Assembly (NCBI RefSeq): GCF_045865695.1
Contig: NZ_BAACAP010000254.1
Location: 124,001 to 188,000 of the forward strand
Origin: Scytonema sp045865695
GTDB lineage: Bacteria > Cyanobacteriota > Cyanobacteriia > Cyanobacteriales > Nostocaceae
DNA: 64,000 nt
Direction: 5' to 3'
The stretch's first letter is position 1. Each line of letters opens with the position of its first letter. Both the position numbers and the translations under genes were made by a program. This document shows positions 50,786-59,973 of the stretch, piece after piece. Under the pieces are notes generated by a model that was not told the DNA's origin, did no database searches, and saw only the letters and a program-made list of their open reading frames with translations.

Positions 50786-53116
50786 TTACTTAACAAGATT
50801 AGCAATAACTGCTGCTAATTCATCTGGGTTAACTGGTTTGGGAACGTGTAGTTGAAAACCTGCAAGCAGTGCTTGAGTACAGTCTTCTGCTCTAGCATAT
50901 GCTGTTAGCGCCACAGCAGGAATACTCCCACTCTTGTCTTGACTTAATGCTCTAATTTTACGAATCAAGGAGTAGCCATCTTCTTGTGGCATGGAAATAT
51001 CACTCACTAGTACATCTGGTTGAAATTCTTGCAAAGCAACAAGTGCTTCTGCGGCACTAGTTACTGTCATGACTTTTGCTTGATATTGTTCTAATGCTGT
51101 TGTAACTATCTGACGTGCATCCAATTCATCATCCACGACGAGAACCCGCAAATCATTGAGGGGATGAGGTGATGGGGGGCTAGGGGGATGGGAGGATAAC
51201 AATTTTTCTTTTTCCCCCACTTTCCCACTCTCTCCTTCTCCCCCTATCTTCAGAGGTAAACTGATAATAAATGTCGTACCTCGAGCAAGTCCTGGGCTTG
51301 TGACGCGGACTGTACCGCCATGCAATTCTACTAGATGACGAACGATCGCTAAACCTAATCCCAATCCTCCATGCGATCGCGTACTCGAACTATCCGCTTG
51401 ACGAAAGCGTTCAAACACGTAAGGTAGAAATTCGGGAGCAATTCCTTCTCCTGTATCCTTAACTTTAATCAGTACTGATTGTTGAGTTTTTTCCCACTGA
51501 CTTTCTTCTATAGACAATTTCACCTCAACCTTACCACCGCGAGGTGTAAATTTAACAGCGTTGGAAAGTAAATTCCAAACAATTTGTTGCAAGCGATTGG
51601 GATCGCCCAAAACGACACCGATAGAGGGGTCTAAAAAAGATTCGATAGTAATGTCTTTAGCGTCAGCAGCTGAACTTATAGTCTCGATAGCTGAAAGGAT
51701 GACGGGTACAAGTTTTACTGGGCGAACCTCCAAGCGCAGTTTCCCTGTAATAATTCTCGAAACATCTAAAACATCTTCAATCAGTGTTGATAATAATTTA
51801 GTATTGCGGTTTATTGTCTCTAAAGCTTTAGCCGTCTTATTTTCATCAAACTTTCGAGTTGTGAGGAGTTGCGTCCAACCAAGCATGGCGTTTAGAGGAG
51901 TGCGGAGTTCGTGTGAGAGTGTGGCTAAAAACTCGTCTTTTATCCGGTTGGTTGCTTCGGCTTTTTCTGCAAGTTGGCGAAACCGTTCTTCACTTTCTTT
52001 CAAAGCAATTTCTGCCTGCTTGCGCTCTGTAATATCTTGAATTAGGGCAACAAATCCTACTACTTCATGAGAATTGAATTGAGGAACATAAGAAATGTTT
52101 ACATAACGGATTGTACCATTTTCGTATTGTAAATTAGTTTCATAAGTTACGTGTTCTCCTGACAAAACAGCTTCTACATACGGACGAATTGACTCATAAA
52201 CTGACTCGCCCACAACTTCTTTAATTGTTTTGCCATAAATATCTGACGCGGAAATTCCGTGCCATTCTTCATAGCCTCTATTATTGAAACGATATCTTTG
52301 TTGAGCATCAACGTAGGAAATGAGTGCGGGTACGGCATTTGTAATCAGACGCATCTCCGAGTCTCGCTGTCGCAGCGCTTTTTCCACCCGTTTGAGATCG
52401 CTCAAATCCAGAGAAAATGCTATCATTTCCGGTTCATCTTTCCCTGGTTCCTCTACGAGCGCACCACCAATAAGAATAGGTACGCGACTACCATCCTTAC
52501 AAATATATTCCTTTTCGTAAGGAGTAGCAATTCCATCCTTTTTTGATTCTTCTATTTTTTTTAAATCTTTTTGCCGATACTCTGGTGGGGTCATGGTATC
52601 CCAGCGCACCTTCTCTAAGCGGAAATCCTCACGAGTATATCCCACCATATTTAAGAAATAGTCATTGGCATAGTGGATACCGCCACTCGAATCGCCAAAA
52701 GCAACACCAAAAATATTAGATTCAACGAGTCGTCTAAGCCTTGTCTCACTCGAGCGTAACTTCTGAACACTTATCTCAAGGCGCTGTTTTGCATTACGTA
52801 ACCCTGAGTTGAGCGAGCTAATCAGTATTGAAACAAGAATAAACGTACCCAACTGCAAAAGATTATTAACAGTGAAAATATCAATTGAGTATATAGGTTT
52901 GATGAAAAAATAACCAATAGCTAAGCTTGACAAAACAGTAGCTAACAACCCTGATTCCATTCCGCCGTACCTAGTACTAACTGCGACAGATGCGAAAAAG
53001 AGTTGGAACAAGGTTGGCGTTAACATTGACTGTAGTAGTAATGTTAGTGTTAAAGCACTACCTACAGCCAAGGTAGTTATGAAATAAGGTTCAAGAAGAA
53101 ATCTAATTTGTTTCAA
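50786..53116 (-). CDS. Hybrid sensor histidine kinase/response regulator
   Basis: About 776 residues. An N-terminal membrane region (~four helices; ALTLTLLLQSMLTPTLFQLFF to LGTFILVSILISSL) of the KdpD/DUF4118 kind is followed by a coiled coil, two PAS domains (ESNIFGVAFGDSSGGIHYAND; NAVPALISYVDAQQRYRFNN), HisKA (FLATLSHELRTPLNAM with the phospho-His), HATPase (QQIVWNLLSNAVKFT, DTGEGIAPE, GGLGLGLAIVRHL) and a receiver (VVDDELDAR, LVSDISMP). The linker before the receiver (about 51150-51245) is a low-complexity heptamer-like insert (GGEGESGKVGEKEK). TTG 53116 with a GGA RBS is preferred; no ATG exists. It closely resembles the kinase at 2-826. Signal unknown. Confidence 0.9.
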   Translation of the reverse strand: MKQIRFLLEPYFITTLAVGSALTLTLLLQSMLTPTLFQLFFASVAVSTRYGGMESGLLATVLSSLAIGYFFIKPIYSIDIFTVNNLLQLGTFILVSILISSLNSGLRNAKQRLEISVQKLRSSETRLRRLVESNIFGVAFGDSSGGIHYANDYFLNMVGYTREDFRLEKVRWDTMTPPEYRQKDLKKIEESKKDGIATPYEKEYICKDGSRVPILIGGALVEEPGKDEPEMIAFSLDLSDLKRVEKALRQRDSEMRLITNAVPALISYVDAQQRYRFNNRGYEEWHGISASDIYGKTIKEVVGESVYESIRPYVEAVLSGEHVTYETNLQYENGTIRYVNISYVPQFNSHEVVGFVALIQDITERKQAEIALKESEERFRQLAEKAEATNRIKDEFLATLSHELRTPLNAMLGWTQLLTTRKFDENKTAKALETINRNTKLLSTLIEDVLDVSRIITGKLRLEVRPVKLVPVILSAIETISSAADAKDITIESFLDPSIGVVLGDPNRLQQIVWNLLSNAVKFTPRGGKVEVKLSIEESQWEKTQQSVLIKVKDTGEGIAPEFLPYVFERFRQADSSSTRSHGGLGLGLAIVRHLVELHGGTVRVTSPGLARGTTFIISLPLKIGGEGESGKVGEKEKLLSSHPPSPPSPHPLNDLRVLVVDDELDARQIVTTALEQYQAKVMTVTSAAEALVALQEFQPDVLVSDISMPQEDGYSLIRKIRALSQDKSGSIPAVALTAYARAEDCTQALLAGFQLHVPKPVNPDELAAVIANLVK

Positions 53117-53329
53117 TGTTGTTTTTCCTTTGCTCGTGAGAAATAGGGAGTAGGGCAAATATCATTTGTATCTATTTTGGTCTACGCAGTTCGAGATAGC
53201 TATTTGTATATTAAGTTTGTATAAATTTTAGCGCTCGCTATGCTTGAAGTCTGTTGTGTTTTTATACATATATTTAAAAAAATATAATTTTTTTAACAAT
53301 TAATTTCTGTACGTCATCAACCCTATTTC

Positions 53330-54628
53330 CTACGCCCTATTCTCTTCTTTCAATAAATATGTCATCATCGTTCCTTTGCCTTTGACAGGAATTAAACCCC
53401 GCTTTTCGAGCAAAAATTTATCTTTTAAGCACTCGTAACTTGCTTCACACACTTGAATGCAGTCTGCTATTCCATGGGATTCCATACGACTCGCTGTATT
53501 GACTGTATCTCCCCAAAGGTCATAAGTAAACTTTTTCAATCCAATCACTCCTGCTACCACAGGACCCGTACTAATACCAATCCGGATGCGGAACGACGAA
53601 TCTCTCTCTTTGTTAAACTGTTGGATGGCGAGTTGCATATCTAATGCCATCTTAGCCATAGTGACTGCATGGTCGCTGCGTGGAATGGGCAATCCAGCTA
53701 CAGCCATGTAAGCATCACCAATTGTTTTAATTTTTTCGACTCCATGCCATTCTGCTAGTTTATCAAATTTGGAAAAAATTTCATTGAGTAACTCAACTAA
53801 TTTTGTGGGAGAGGTAATACTGGAAAGTTCTGTAAAGCCGACAATATCGGCAAACAAGACTGTGACTTCATGGAAATTATCGGCGATTGTAGTCCGTTGG
53901 TGCTTCAGTTTTGCTGCGATGGTTTCTGGCAAAATATTCAATAATAACTTCTCGGACTTTTCCTGAGCGACTTCTAAATCTTTGCGAGCGAGGAATTCTT
54001 CCTTTCGGAGTTTATCGTAAAAATAAACAGATAAATTACAAATGACACAAGTCCAAAATAAATATAGCCCTTGTTCCATATAATAAGGAAACGGATATTT
54101 TAAGGTAGGCTGAAATAACCCGTACAATGTCAAATAGCAAATGATAGTTCCTATTTGAGCGATCGCATGAAGATGCCATTGAACGGGAACGATTGTTGCT
54201 TGAGTGAGAAACATTAAATTCCAAATACCAATTCTTGGCTCAACGATACCAAAAAGTAAAGCAGTTCCAATTTGATTGATACAAGTTACAGACCAACTTA
54301 AAGTTAAAAAGATAAAGTGAGGATGACGATAGCCAAGTTGAGTTTTGGAGAAAAACCAACAAGCTCCTATGACTATTTCTATAAAAACCCCAAGAGTGAG
54401 AGCAGATAGTTTACCAGAAGGTTGTACGTTCAACCACAAGAAAAATGCAATAACTGTTAACCCAACAATTAGCATAACCTGTGCTTGTAGCCGCAATCGC
54501 TTGACTGTAAAGCGATGGCGTTGGGCATTGTAGGAGTCGAAAAGACGGGGAGGTCGCCTCCAATACGATTTGATCTGGTTGATAAATGCATTAACTTGTG
54601 TTTTATCTGAGCCGTTCCGATTTATCAT
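53330..54628 (-). CDS. Membrane class III adenylate cyclase
   Basis: A 432-residue protein. Six hydrophobic segments in the N-terminal ~240 residues (VMLIVGLTVIAFFLWLNV, IEIVIGACWFF, ...) precede a linker helix and a class III catalytic domain. Metal-binding Asp in LFADIVGFTELSS, the adenine-specifying Lys in KIKTIGDAYMAVAG and Asp in DLWGDTVNTASRMES, plus the transition-state Asn and Arg there. The K/D pair points to ATP rather than GTP. It would make cAMP in response to an unknown membrane signal. ATG 54628 is preferred over the TTG at 54700. Confidence 0.93.
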   Translation of the reverse strand: MINRNGSDKTQVNAFINQIKSYWRRPPRLFDSYNAQRHRFTVKRLRLQAQVMLIVGLTVIAFFLWLNVQPSGKLSALTLGVFIEIVIGACWFFSKTQLGYRHPHFIFLTLSWSVTCINQIGTALLFGIVEPRIGIWNLMFLTQATIVPVQWHLHAIAQIGTIICYLTLYGLFQPTLKYPFPYYMEQGLYLFWTCVICNLSVYFYDKLRKEEFLARKDLEVAQEKSEKLLLNILPETIAAKLKHQRTTIADNFHEVTVLFADIVGFTELSSITSPTKLVELLNEIFSKFDKLAEWHGVEKIKTIGDAYMAVAGLPIPRSDHAVTMAKMALDMQLAIQQFNKERDSSFRIRIGISTGPVVAGVIGLKKFTYDLWGDTVNTASRMESHGIADCIQVCEASYECLKDKFLLEKRGLIPVKGKGTMMTYLLKEENRA

Positions 54629-54754
54629 ACGTATAATTACGTTATTAATATTTAATGAAGGAACTCTGTACGAGAGACTAGTAACAGGATGATTTCCCAA
54701 TTCCCAGCCTCTAGTTCATAGTTCCCAGTTTCAGGAGTAGGAAAAAGCATTTAT

Positions 54755-56278
54755 ATGGGTCGCACCCCTACATTAACCTTCGATCGTGGCACATTAATTT
54801 TGCATCCACCACCTCGCGGTAAAAGCTGGATGGATTTTGCAACGTGGGATGACAGGGTAGAAAAATTTCGGATTCCCGCAATTCAATACCGTCCTTTGGT
54901 AGAAGCGCTACAAGCTGAAGATACGAGTTTTATTGACGAGGCTAAAGAGTTTTACCCCATAGAGTTGAATTCTAGTCTGGAAATGGAGCCTTATCCCCAC
55001 CAAAGCGAGGCGCTAGCTGCTTGGAAGTTGGCGGGAAGACAGGGGGTAGTGGTATTACCAACAGCAGCTGGAAAGACTTATTTGGCGCAAATGGCAATGC
55101 AATCAACGCCTCGTACAACTTTGATTGTTGTCCCGACTCTGGATTTAATGCACCAGTGGTACGCTCATTTGAAAGCGGCGTTTCCCGATGCTGAGGTGGG
55201 ATTGTTGGGAGGGGGTTCTCGCGATAAAACTCCTATCCTCGTGTCAACTTATGATAGTGCAGCTATTCATGCAGAATCGCTTGGGGATCGGTATGCTTTA
55301 CTGATTTTTGATGAATGTCACCACTTACCAACAGATTTTAACCGGGTTATTGCTGAATATGCGATCGCACCCTATCGTTTGGGGTTATCTGCTACACCGG
55401 AACGGACGGATGGTAAGCATGCGGATTTAAATATTTTAATAGGTCCAGAAGTCTATCGTAAAAGGGCTGAGGAACTCGCGGGGAAAGCGTTAGCAGAACA
55501 CGAAATTGTTCAAATTAAGGTCAAGCTTTCACAACAAGAACGGGAAAAATACAATCTACTGATTCAAACTCGCAATGATTTTTTAAAAGAAGCAAAGATT
55601 TCTTTGGGTAGCATACAAGGTTGGCAAAGATTTGTGCAAATGAGTGCTCGTTCTCAAGCAGGACGTAGGGCTATGTTAGCGCATCGCGAAGCTAAAGAAA
55701 TTGCTTTGGGAACTGATGCGAAGTTGAGGATTTTGATAGATTTATTAACGCAACATTATCCGGAGCGAGTTTTGGTTTTTACTGCTGATAATGCGACGGT
55801 TTATAGAATTTCTCAGGAATTGTTGATTCCGTCAATTACTCATCAAACTCCTGTGAAAGAACGGCATGAAATATTAACAAAATTTCGTGAGGGGGTATAT
55901 AGGACTTTGGTGGCTTCTCACGTGTTGAATGAGGGTGTGGATGTTCCTGCTGCTGCTGTTGCTATTATTTTATCGGGAACTGGTTCGGCAAGGGAGTATA
56001 TTCAGCGTTTGGGAAGGGTTTTGAGAAGGGGTAAGGAGGGGAATAAGCAGGCGATTTTGTATGAGGTGGTGGCTGAGGATACGACTGAGGAGGGGACTTC
56101 GGCTAGGCGGCGAGGTGTTGAAAGAAAGCAGGGGAGCAGGGGAACAGAGGAGCAGGGGAAAGGGAATTTGCAGGTGGTTTATGGAAGTGGTGGGGGACAA
56201 AGTTATAAAGCGGCTGAACAGTTGGATTTGAATTATAAGATTGATAATAAACCGCACCCTGTAGCAGACGAACGCTGA
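54755..56278 (+). CDS. XPB-like DEAD/DEAH helicase
   Basis: A 507-residue superfamily 2 helicase. Motifs: Walker A VVVLPTAAGKTYLA, Walker B/DEAD-like LIFDECHHLP, LGLSATPERTDGKHADL, then motif V/VI in LVASHVLNEGVDVPAAA and REYIQRLGRVLRRGKE. The N-terminal domain before it (FDRGTLILHPPPRGKSW) fits the damage-recognition-like region of archaeal XPB. The C-terminus (ERKQGSRGTEEQGKGN) is a low-complexity, repeat-derived tail. It is followed after 36 bp by the DUF790/Bax1-like nuclease, so the two form the known helicase-nuclease pair of repair. Confidence 0.9.
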   Translation: MGRTPTLTFDRGTLILHPPPRGKSWMDFATWDDRVEKFRIPAIQYRPLVEALQAEDTSFIDEAKEFYPIELNSSLEMEPYPHQSEALAAWKLAGRQGVVVLPTAAGKTYLAQMAMQSTPRTTLIVVPTLDLMHQWYAHLKAAFPDAEVGLLGGGSRDKTPILVSTYDSAAIHAESLGDRYALLIFDECHHLPTDFNRVIAEYAIAPYRLGLSATPERTDGKHADLNILIGPEVYRKRAEELAGKALAEHEIVQIKVKLSQQEREKYNLLIQTRNDFLKEAKISLGSIQGWQRFVQMSARSQAGRRAMLAHREAKEIALGTDAKLRILIDLLTQHYPERVLVFTADNATVYRISQELLIPSITHQTPVKERHEILTKFREGVYRTLVASHVLNEGVDVPAAAVAIILSGTGSAREYIQRLGRVLRRGKEGNKQAILYEVVAEDTTEEGTSARRRGVERKQGSRGTEEQGKGNLQVVYGSGGGQSYKAAEQLDLNYKIDNKPHPVADER

Positions 56279-56314
56279 TGTAGGTTGAATAATTTGGGTT
56301 GGGAGGTAGGTTTT

Positions 56315-57532
56315 ATGTTACCTGGTGATTTACTGAGTCACAGGCAAAATGGGGAGGAGATTGTTCCTAAAAGGTTGAAGGTTGATGATAAGACTTTGGG
56401 GATGGCGACGGAGTTGATTGGGTTTTTTCAGAAGGCGGTGAATAGTTCTCAGGGAGTGCTCGAGCGTCAGTTGTTGGAGTTTGAGGGCGATACTACGGAT
56501 TATAAGGTCAAGCGTGGTTTGGCTTATATTTTGAAAAGCAGTTTCTGTACGTTTGAGGTGGTTAGTCCTTTGGAACCTCAAATGTTACGAGAAAAGGTGT
56601 TTGCTTTGGCGGCTAAGTCTGTTCCAAGTCGTGAATTGACGGAGGTGACTTTGCAAGCGGTTGCTGATGAGTTAACTCGCGAAGTTGGGCGGGAAGTGGT
56701 GTCGGAACAAGTTCGTAATGGGTTGTATGCCGATCTATCGGAAAATAAAATTTTGACTGCTTTTGATGCGCCTCAACCTGAGAGTTTGTTACACCGCTAC
56801 AATTTGTCTCAGGTGCAGGGGATTTTTTATAAGGCAAGTCAATTAACAATTAATGCTCATCGCAATGTTCCAGGACAGTATAAGCTTTTATTTCGATATC
56901 TCAAATTGTTTCAATTAATGTCTTATATAGAGGGAGATGCTGACCACGGGTTTACAATTACAATTGATGGTCCTACAAGTTTGTTTACTTCCAGTACGCG
57001 GTATGGTTTGGCAATTGCTAAACTCATACCTGCTTTACTTCACGTTACAAAATGGAGTCTTTCTTCTACGCTTCAAGTTAGGGATGTTTACACAAATGCT
57101 TGGAAAACAGGGCGGTTTACTCTGAATTCTGATTGCGGTTTGGTAACGCATTATCCCCCAGGAAAGCCTTATGATAGTATGTTGGAACATTCTTTCGCTG
57201 ACAAGTGGGATGCTTTAAAAACTGATTGGGTATTAGAGCGAGAAGTTGACTTGATTCCGATACCTGGAAGTGTTATGATTCCAGATTTTAGATTGGTTCA
57301 TCCCGATGGACGCTCGTTTTTATTAGAGATTGTGGGATATTGGAGACCGGAATATTTACAAAAAAAGTTTGCACAAGTTCGTCGCGCACAGTCTCATAAT
57401 TTGATTTTGGCTATTTCTGAGCGATTGAATTTGGAAAAGGCAGGTGTAAAATTGAATGATGTTCCTGCTCGTATTATTTGGTTTAAGGATAAATTGTTAC
57501 CGAAATCTGTCTTGGCTGTACTGGAATCGTAG
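56315..57532 (+). CDS. DUF790 (Bax1-like) nuclease
   Basis: A 405-residue DUF790 protein, the family of archaeal Bax1 that binds XPB and cuts DNA 3' of bubbles. Opening MLPGDLLSHRQNGEEIVPKRL is typical, and the nuclease core reads EHSFADKWDAL, then SVMIPDFRLVHPDGRSFLLEIVGYWRPEYLQKKFAQV with the expected Asp and Glu. ATG 56315 follows GGGAGG at 56301-56306 with a good spacer. It probably works with the XPB-like helicase, with which it is cotranscribed. Confidence 0.93.
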   Translation: MLPGDLLSHRQNGEEIVPKRLKVDDKTLGMATELIGFFQKAVNSSQGVLERQLLEFEGDTTDYKVKRGLAYILKSSFCTFEVVSPLEPQMLREKVFALAAKSVPSRELTEVTLQAVADELTREVGREVVSEQVRNGLYADLSENKILTAFDAPQPESLLHRYNLSQVQGIFYKASQLTINAHRNVPGQYKLLFRYLKLFQLMSYIEGDADHGFTITIDGPTSLFTSSTRYGLAIAKLIPALLHVTKWSLSSTLQVRDVYTNAWKTGRFTLNSDCGLVTHYPPGKPYDSMLEHSFADKWDALKTDWVLEREVDLIPIPGSVMIPDFRLVHPDGRSFLLEIVGYWRPEYLQKKFAQVRRAQSHNLILAISERLNLEKAGVKLNDVPARIIWFKDKLLPKSVLAVLES

Positions 57533-57618
57533 ATAGCTAAAATCTTTAGATTGATTTTATGGGATTTACATTACTCCTATTACACAATTTTCAAATAAAT
57601 GGAGTACAAAACTTGATT

Positions 57619-57822
57619 ATGAAGATAAAAGTCGTATTAGAACCAAGTGATGAAGGCGGCTATACTGTCTATGTACCTTCTCTTCCAGGTTGCATTAGTG
57701 AAGGGGAAAGCATTGAAGAAGCATTAGATAATATACAGGAGGCAATAGAACTGTATTTGGAACCATCAGAGGATGAAATTAATGTTGCAGAAGGAGTTAT
57801 TGTGAGAGAGTTAGCATTGTGA
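57619..57822 (+). CDS. hicB: HicB-family antitoxin
   Basis: A 67-residue partial RNase-H-like antitoxin: IKVVLEPSDEGGYTVYVPSLPGCISEGESIEEALDNIQEAIELYLEP is the family hallmark. It should bind and silence HicA and may repress the operon. ATG 57619 is chosen over the weak 57559 start. Its stop codon overlaps the GTG start of hicA by 4 nt (GTGA). The order here is antitoxin first, which is common in cyanobacteria. Confidence 0.9.
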   Translation: MKIKVVLEPSDEGGYTVYVPSLPGCISEGESIEEALDNIQEAIELYLEPSEDEINVAEGVIVRELAL

Positions 57823-58046
57823 GCAAAGTTCCAAGCTTACCATATACTGAAATTATTGCTGCTTTACAAAGAGATGGGTGGCTTGTTGTGCGTCAACGTG
57901 GGAGTCACATCCGGTTAGAAAAACCCTTGTCAGAAGAAACTTTAAATTTAACAGTTCCCGCTCATCGACCAGTCAAGCGCACTACTTTAGCTAAGATTTT
58001 AAAACAGGCACGTATAAGCTTAGACGATTTCTTATATTTGTTGTAA
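57819..58046 (+). CDS. hicA: HicA-family toxin
   Basis: A 75-residue dsRBD-like mRNA interferase. LPYTEIIAALQRDGWLVVRQRGSHIRLEKP contains the catalytic His in GSHIRL, and NLTVPAHRPVKRTTLAKILKQARI completes the fold. GTG start overlaps the hicB stop. Together with hicB it is a full type II toxin-antitoxin module, unlike the orphan at 3.8 kb. Confidence 0.92.
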   Translation: MSKVPSLPYTEIIAALQRDGWLVVRQRGSHIRLEKPLSEETLNLTVPAHRPVKRTTLAKILKQARISLDDFLYLL

Positions 58047-58086
58047 AAGCAAATATTGAATTGCTAGTTTCTATTAAATCAGAAGT

Positions 58087-58917
58087 ATGAGAAAAAATAA
58101 ATTGACAACTTTATCTTTCATAGCAACTGCTATTGTATGGAATATTAATGCATCTTGTACCTTGGCACAGGAAATAAACCCTCGTATCAATAGGTTACAA
58201 GAAAGCAATCTATCAAACTCTTATAACAAGCAAGTCTACCCTACACGAAAACTAACGGCTGTATCAAGATCGGAAAATAGAAGAGATTGGTGGTTTTTTA
58301 AACCTAATGATATCTCATCGGAAGCTATGCGATCGCAAGGTTGTGTTCCAGCAAATATACCTGTAGGTTCTGACGAACCGGATTGGCGTTGTCCTCGCCA
58401 AAGTATTAGGGTAGAGGTTGATGGTGGAGATTCGCGCCAAGAAGCTGGTGATGTCGTTTCTGAGGAAGAATTACAAGCGGTGTCGGGACCGGATGCAAGA
58501 GGTTATTGGTTATTTTATAAACCTAATGATATATCAGCAGATGAAATGCGATCGCAAGGTTGTGTTCGCCTAAATTCTCCAGGACCAAATTGGAGTTGTC
58601 CTTCAAGAAGGCTTCGATGGGGAAGGGAAGATAGAAACTCAGACAGATATTCTCCTGAAGAGCGCTATGGTGAAGGTGACTCTTATAACGAAGATTATCC
58701 CGATGATTCCTATTATGAAGACACACCAGAAAACGATATAGTTTTACAAGCTGAATCAGAACCAGATGCAAGAGGTTACTGGTTATTCGACAAACCTAAT
58801 GATATATCAGCAGAGGAAATGCGATCGCAAGGTTGTGTTCCCGTTAGGTCTAACAGACAAAATTGGCGTTGTTCTTCCCCAACTCTTCGGTTCGGTATTG
58901 AAGCAGAATCTCGATGA
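58087..58917 (+). CDS. Secreted protein with three Cys/Trp repeat domains
   Basis: A 276-residue protein. Signal peptide MRKNKLTTLSFIATAIVWNINASCTLAQ. The mature part has three copies (residues ~66-108, ~136-178, ~227-269) of a 43-residue unit, W(x)F-x-KPNDIS-(S/A)-x-E-x-MRSQGCV, ~12 variable residues, then NW-x-C. Two conserved cysteines and three to four tryptophans per copy suggest small disulphide-bonded domains. Acidic, Ser/Asp-rich linkers (EERYGEGDSYNEDYPDDS) join them. I do not recognise a family. The DNA of each copy contains ATGCGATCGCAAGGTTGTGT, with HIP1 inside. It is extracellular or periplasmic. Confidence 0.8.
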   Translation: MRKNKLTTLSFIATAIVWNINASCTLAQEINPRINRLQESNLSNSYNKQVYPTRKLTAVSRSENRRDWWFFKPNDISSEAMRSQGCVPANIPVGSDEPDWRCPRQSIRVEVDGGDSRQEAGDVVSEEELQAVSGPDARGYWLFYKPNDISADEMRSQGCVRLNSPGPNWSCPSRRLRWGREDRNSDRYSPEERYGEGDSYNEDYPDDSYYEDTPENDIVLQAESEPDARGYWLFDKPNDISAEEMRSQGCVPVRSNRQNWRCSSPTLRFGIEAESR

Positions 58918-58970
58918 GTTTAAAATGGGAAACAAAAATATCAGTGGGTAAATTAGGAGCTGCAATTGCG

Positions 58971-59585
58971 ATGACACAAGCCGTTCCAAAACTCTTGACC
59001 TTTGATGACTTCATTACCAAATATGGAGATAATGAACGTTACGAATTAATCGACGGAGAACTTATTGATATGGAACCAACGGGACCTCATGAAGAGGTAT
59101 CTGCTTTTATCTTACGAAAAGTGAATGTTGAAATAGACAGGTTAAGTCTTGATTGGTTTACACCGACTCGTTGTTTAATAAAACCTCTAGGAACAACAAC
59201 AGCTTTCCGTCCTGATGTTGTTGTCTTAGATAAAGCGGCGCTGAAGAATGAACTATTATGGCAAGATGAGCCTGTCATCACTTTAGGAACTTCCGTCAAA
59301 CTCGTAGTAGAAGTCGTTAGCACTAACTGGCAAAATGATTATGCACGAAAAGTCGAAGACTACAGCGCAATAGGCATTCCAGAATACTGGATTGTAGACT
59401 ATTTAGGCTTAGGAGGTCGAGATTATATTGGAAATCCAAAGCAGCCAACAGTATCGATTTATCAGTTGTCATCTGATGGAAATCGATACCAAAAACCTGC
59501 TCAATTTCGTGGTAGCGAGCGTATTATCTCACCTACTTTTCAAGAGTTGCAGTTAACAGCAGCACAAATTTTCGCTACTTACTAA
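58971..59585 (+). CDS. Uma2-family endonuclease (DUF820)
   Basis: A 204-residue Uma2 protein: LLTFDDFITKYGDNERYELIDGELIDMEP, FRPDVVVLDKAAL, the strand VKLVVEVVSTNWQNDYARKVEDY and YWIVDYLGLGGRDYIG. The last core segment, as in other family members, is complete (SPTFQELQLTAAQIF). ATG 58971 with AGGAG upstream is preferred over the start at 58914, which overlaps the triple-repeat gene's stop. Function unknown. Third copy in this window. Confidence 0.88.
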   Translation: MTQAVPKLLTFDDFITKYGDNERYELIDGELIDMEPTGPHEEVSAFILRKVNVEIDRLSLDWFTPTRCLIKPLGTTTAFRPDVVVLDKAALKNELLWQDEPVITLGTSVKLVVEVVSTNWQNDYARKVEDYSAIGIPEYWIVDYLGLGGRDYIGNPKQPTVSIYQLSSDGNRYQKPAQFRGSERIISPTFQELQLTAAQIFATY

Positions 59586-59616
59586 TTGATAATCTTCTCA
59601 GTAAGTTCACATATCA

Positions 59617-59874
59617 TTATTGAAGCTTGATCTCCTTGTTTAAGTCAATATTATCAATAATTGGTAAAAAATATCCTAATTTCAATCCAAGTAAAATCCA
59701 ATCTTCAAGTGTTGAGCGTAACTCACTTTCACATTCTTTTAATGTTGAACTAAAAGCTATAACCCCTGTACAAGACGGAATTTTACCAGCAAATGAGCCA
59801 TCTTCCAGTTTGTCGTAAACTGCCTGTGCCAAAGCTTTGTCAACATAATCACTTAGGATAAACTGTACAGCCAT
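59617..59874 (-). CDS. HicB-like antitoxin (type II TA family)
   Basis: An 85-residue protein with the HicB-type pattern in a longer form: VQFILSDYVDKALAQAVYDKLEDGSFAGKIPSCTGVIAFSSTLKECESELRSTLEDWI. The C-terminal DNA-contacting region is not recognisable, and no HicA is adjacent. It is convergent to the Uma2 gene. Orphan antitoxin or regulator; the family call is reasonable. Confidence 0.65.
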   Translation of the reverse strand: MAVQFILSDYVDKALAQAVYDKLEDGSFAGKIPSCTGVIAFSSTLKECESELRSTLEDWILLGLKLGYFLPIIDNIDLNKEIKLQ

Positions 59875-59973
59875 TAAATTTCACACTCTCATATAGATAG
59901 AAGTTACCTTTTAACTCTATTTAAACATATATTAAATTTGAAATAAAAATGACCATACTTTTTATTACTAATT

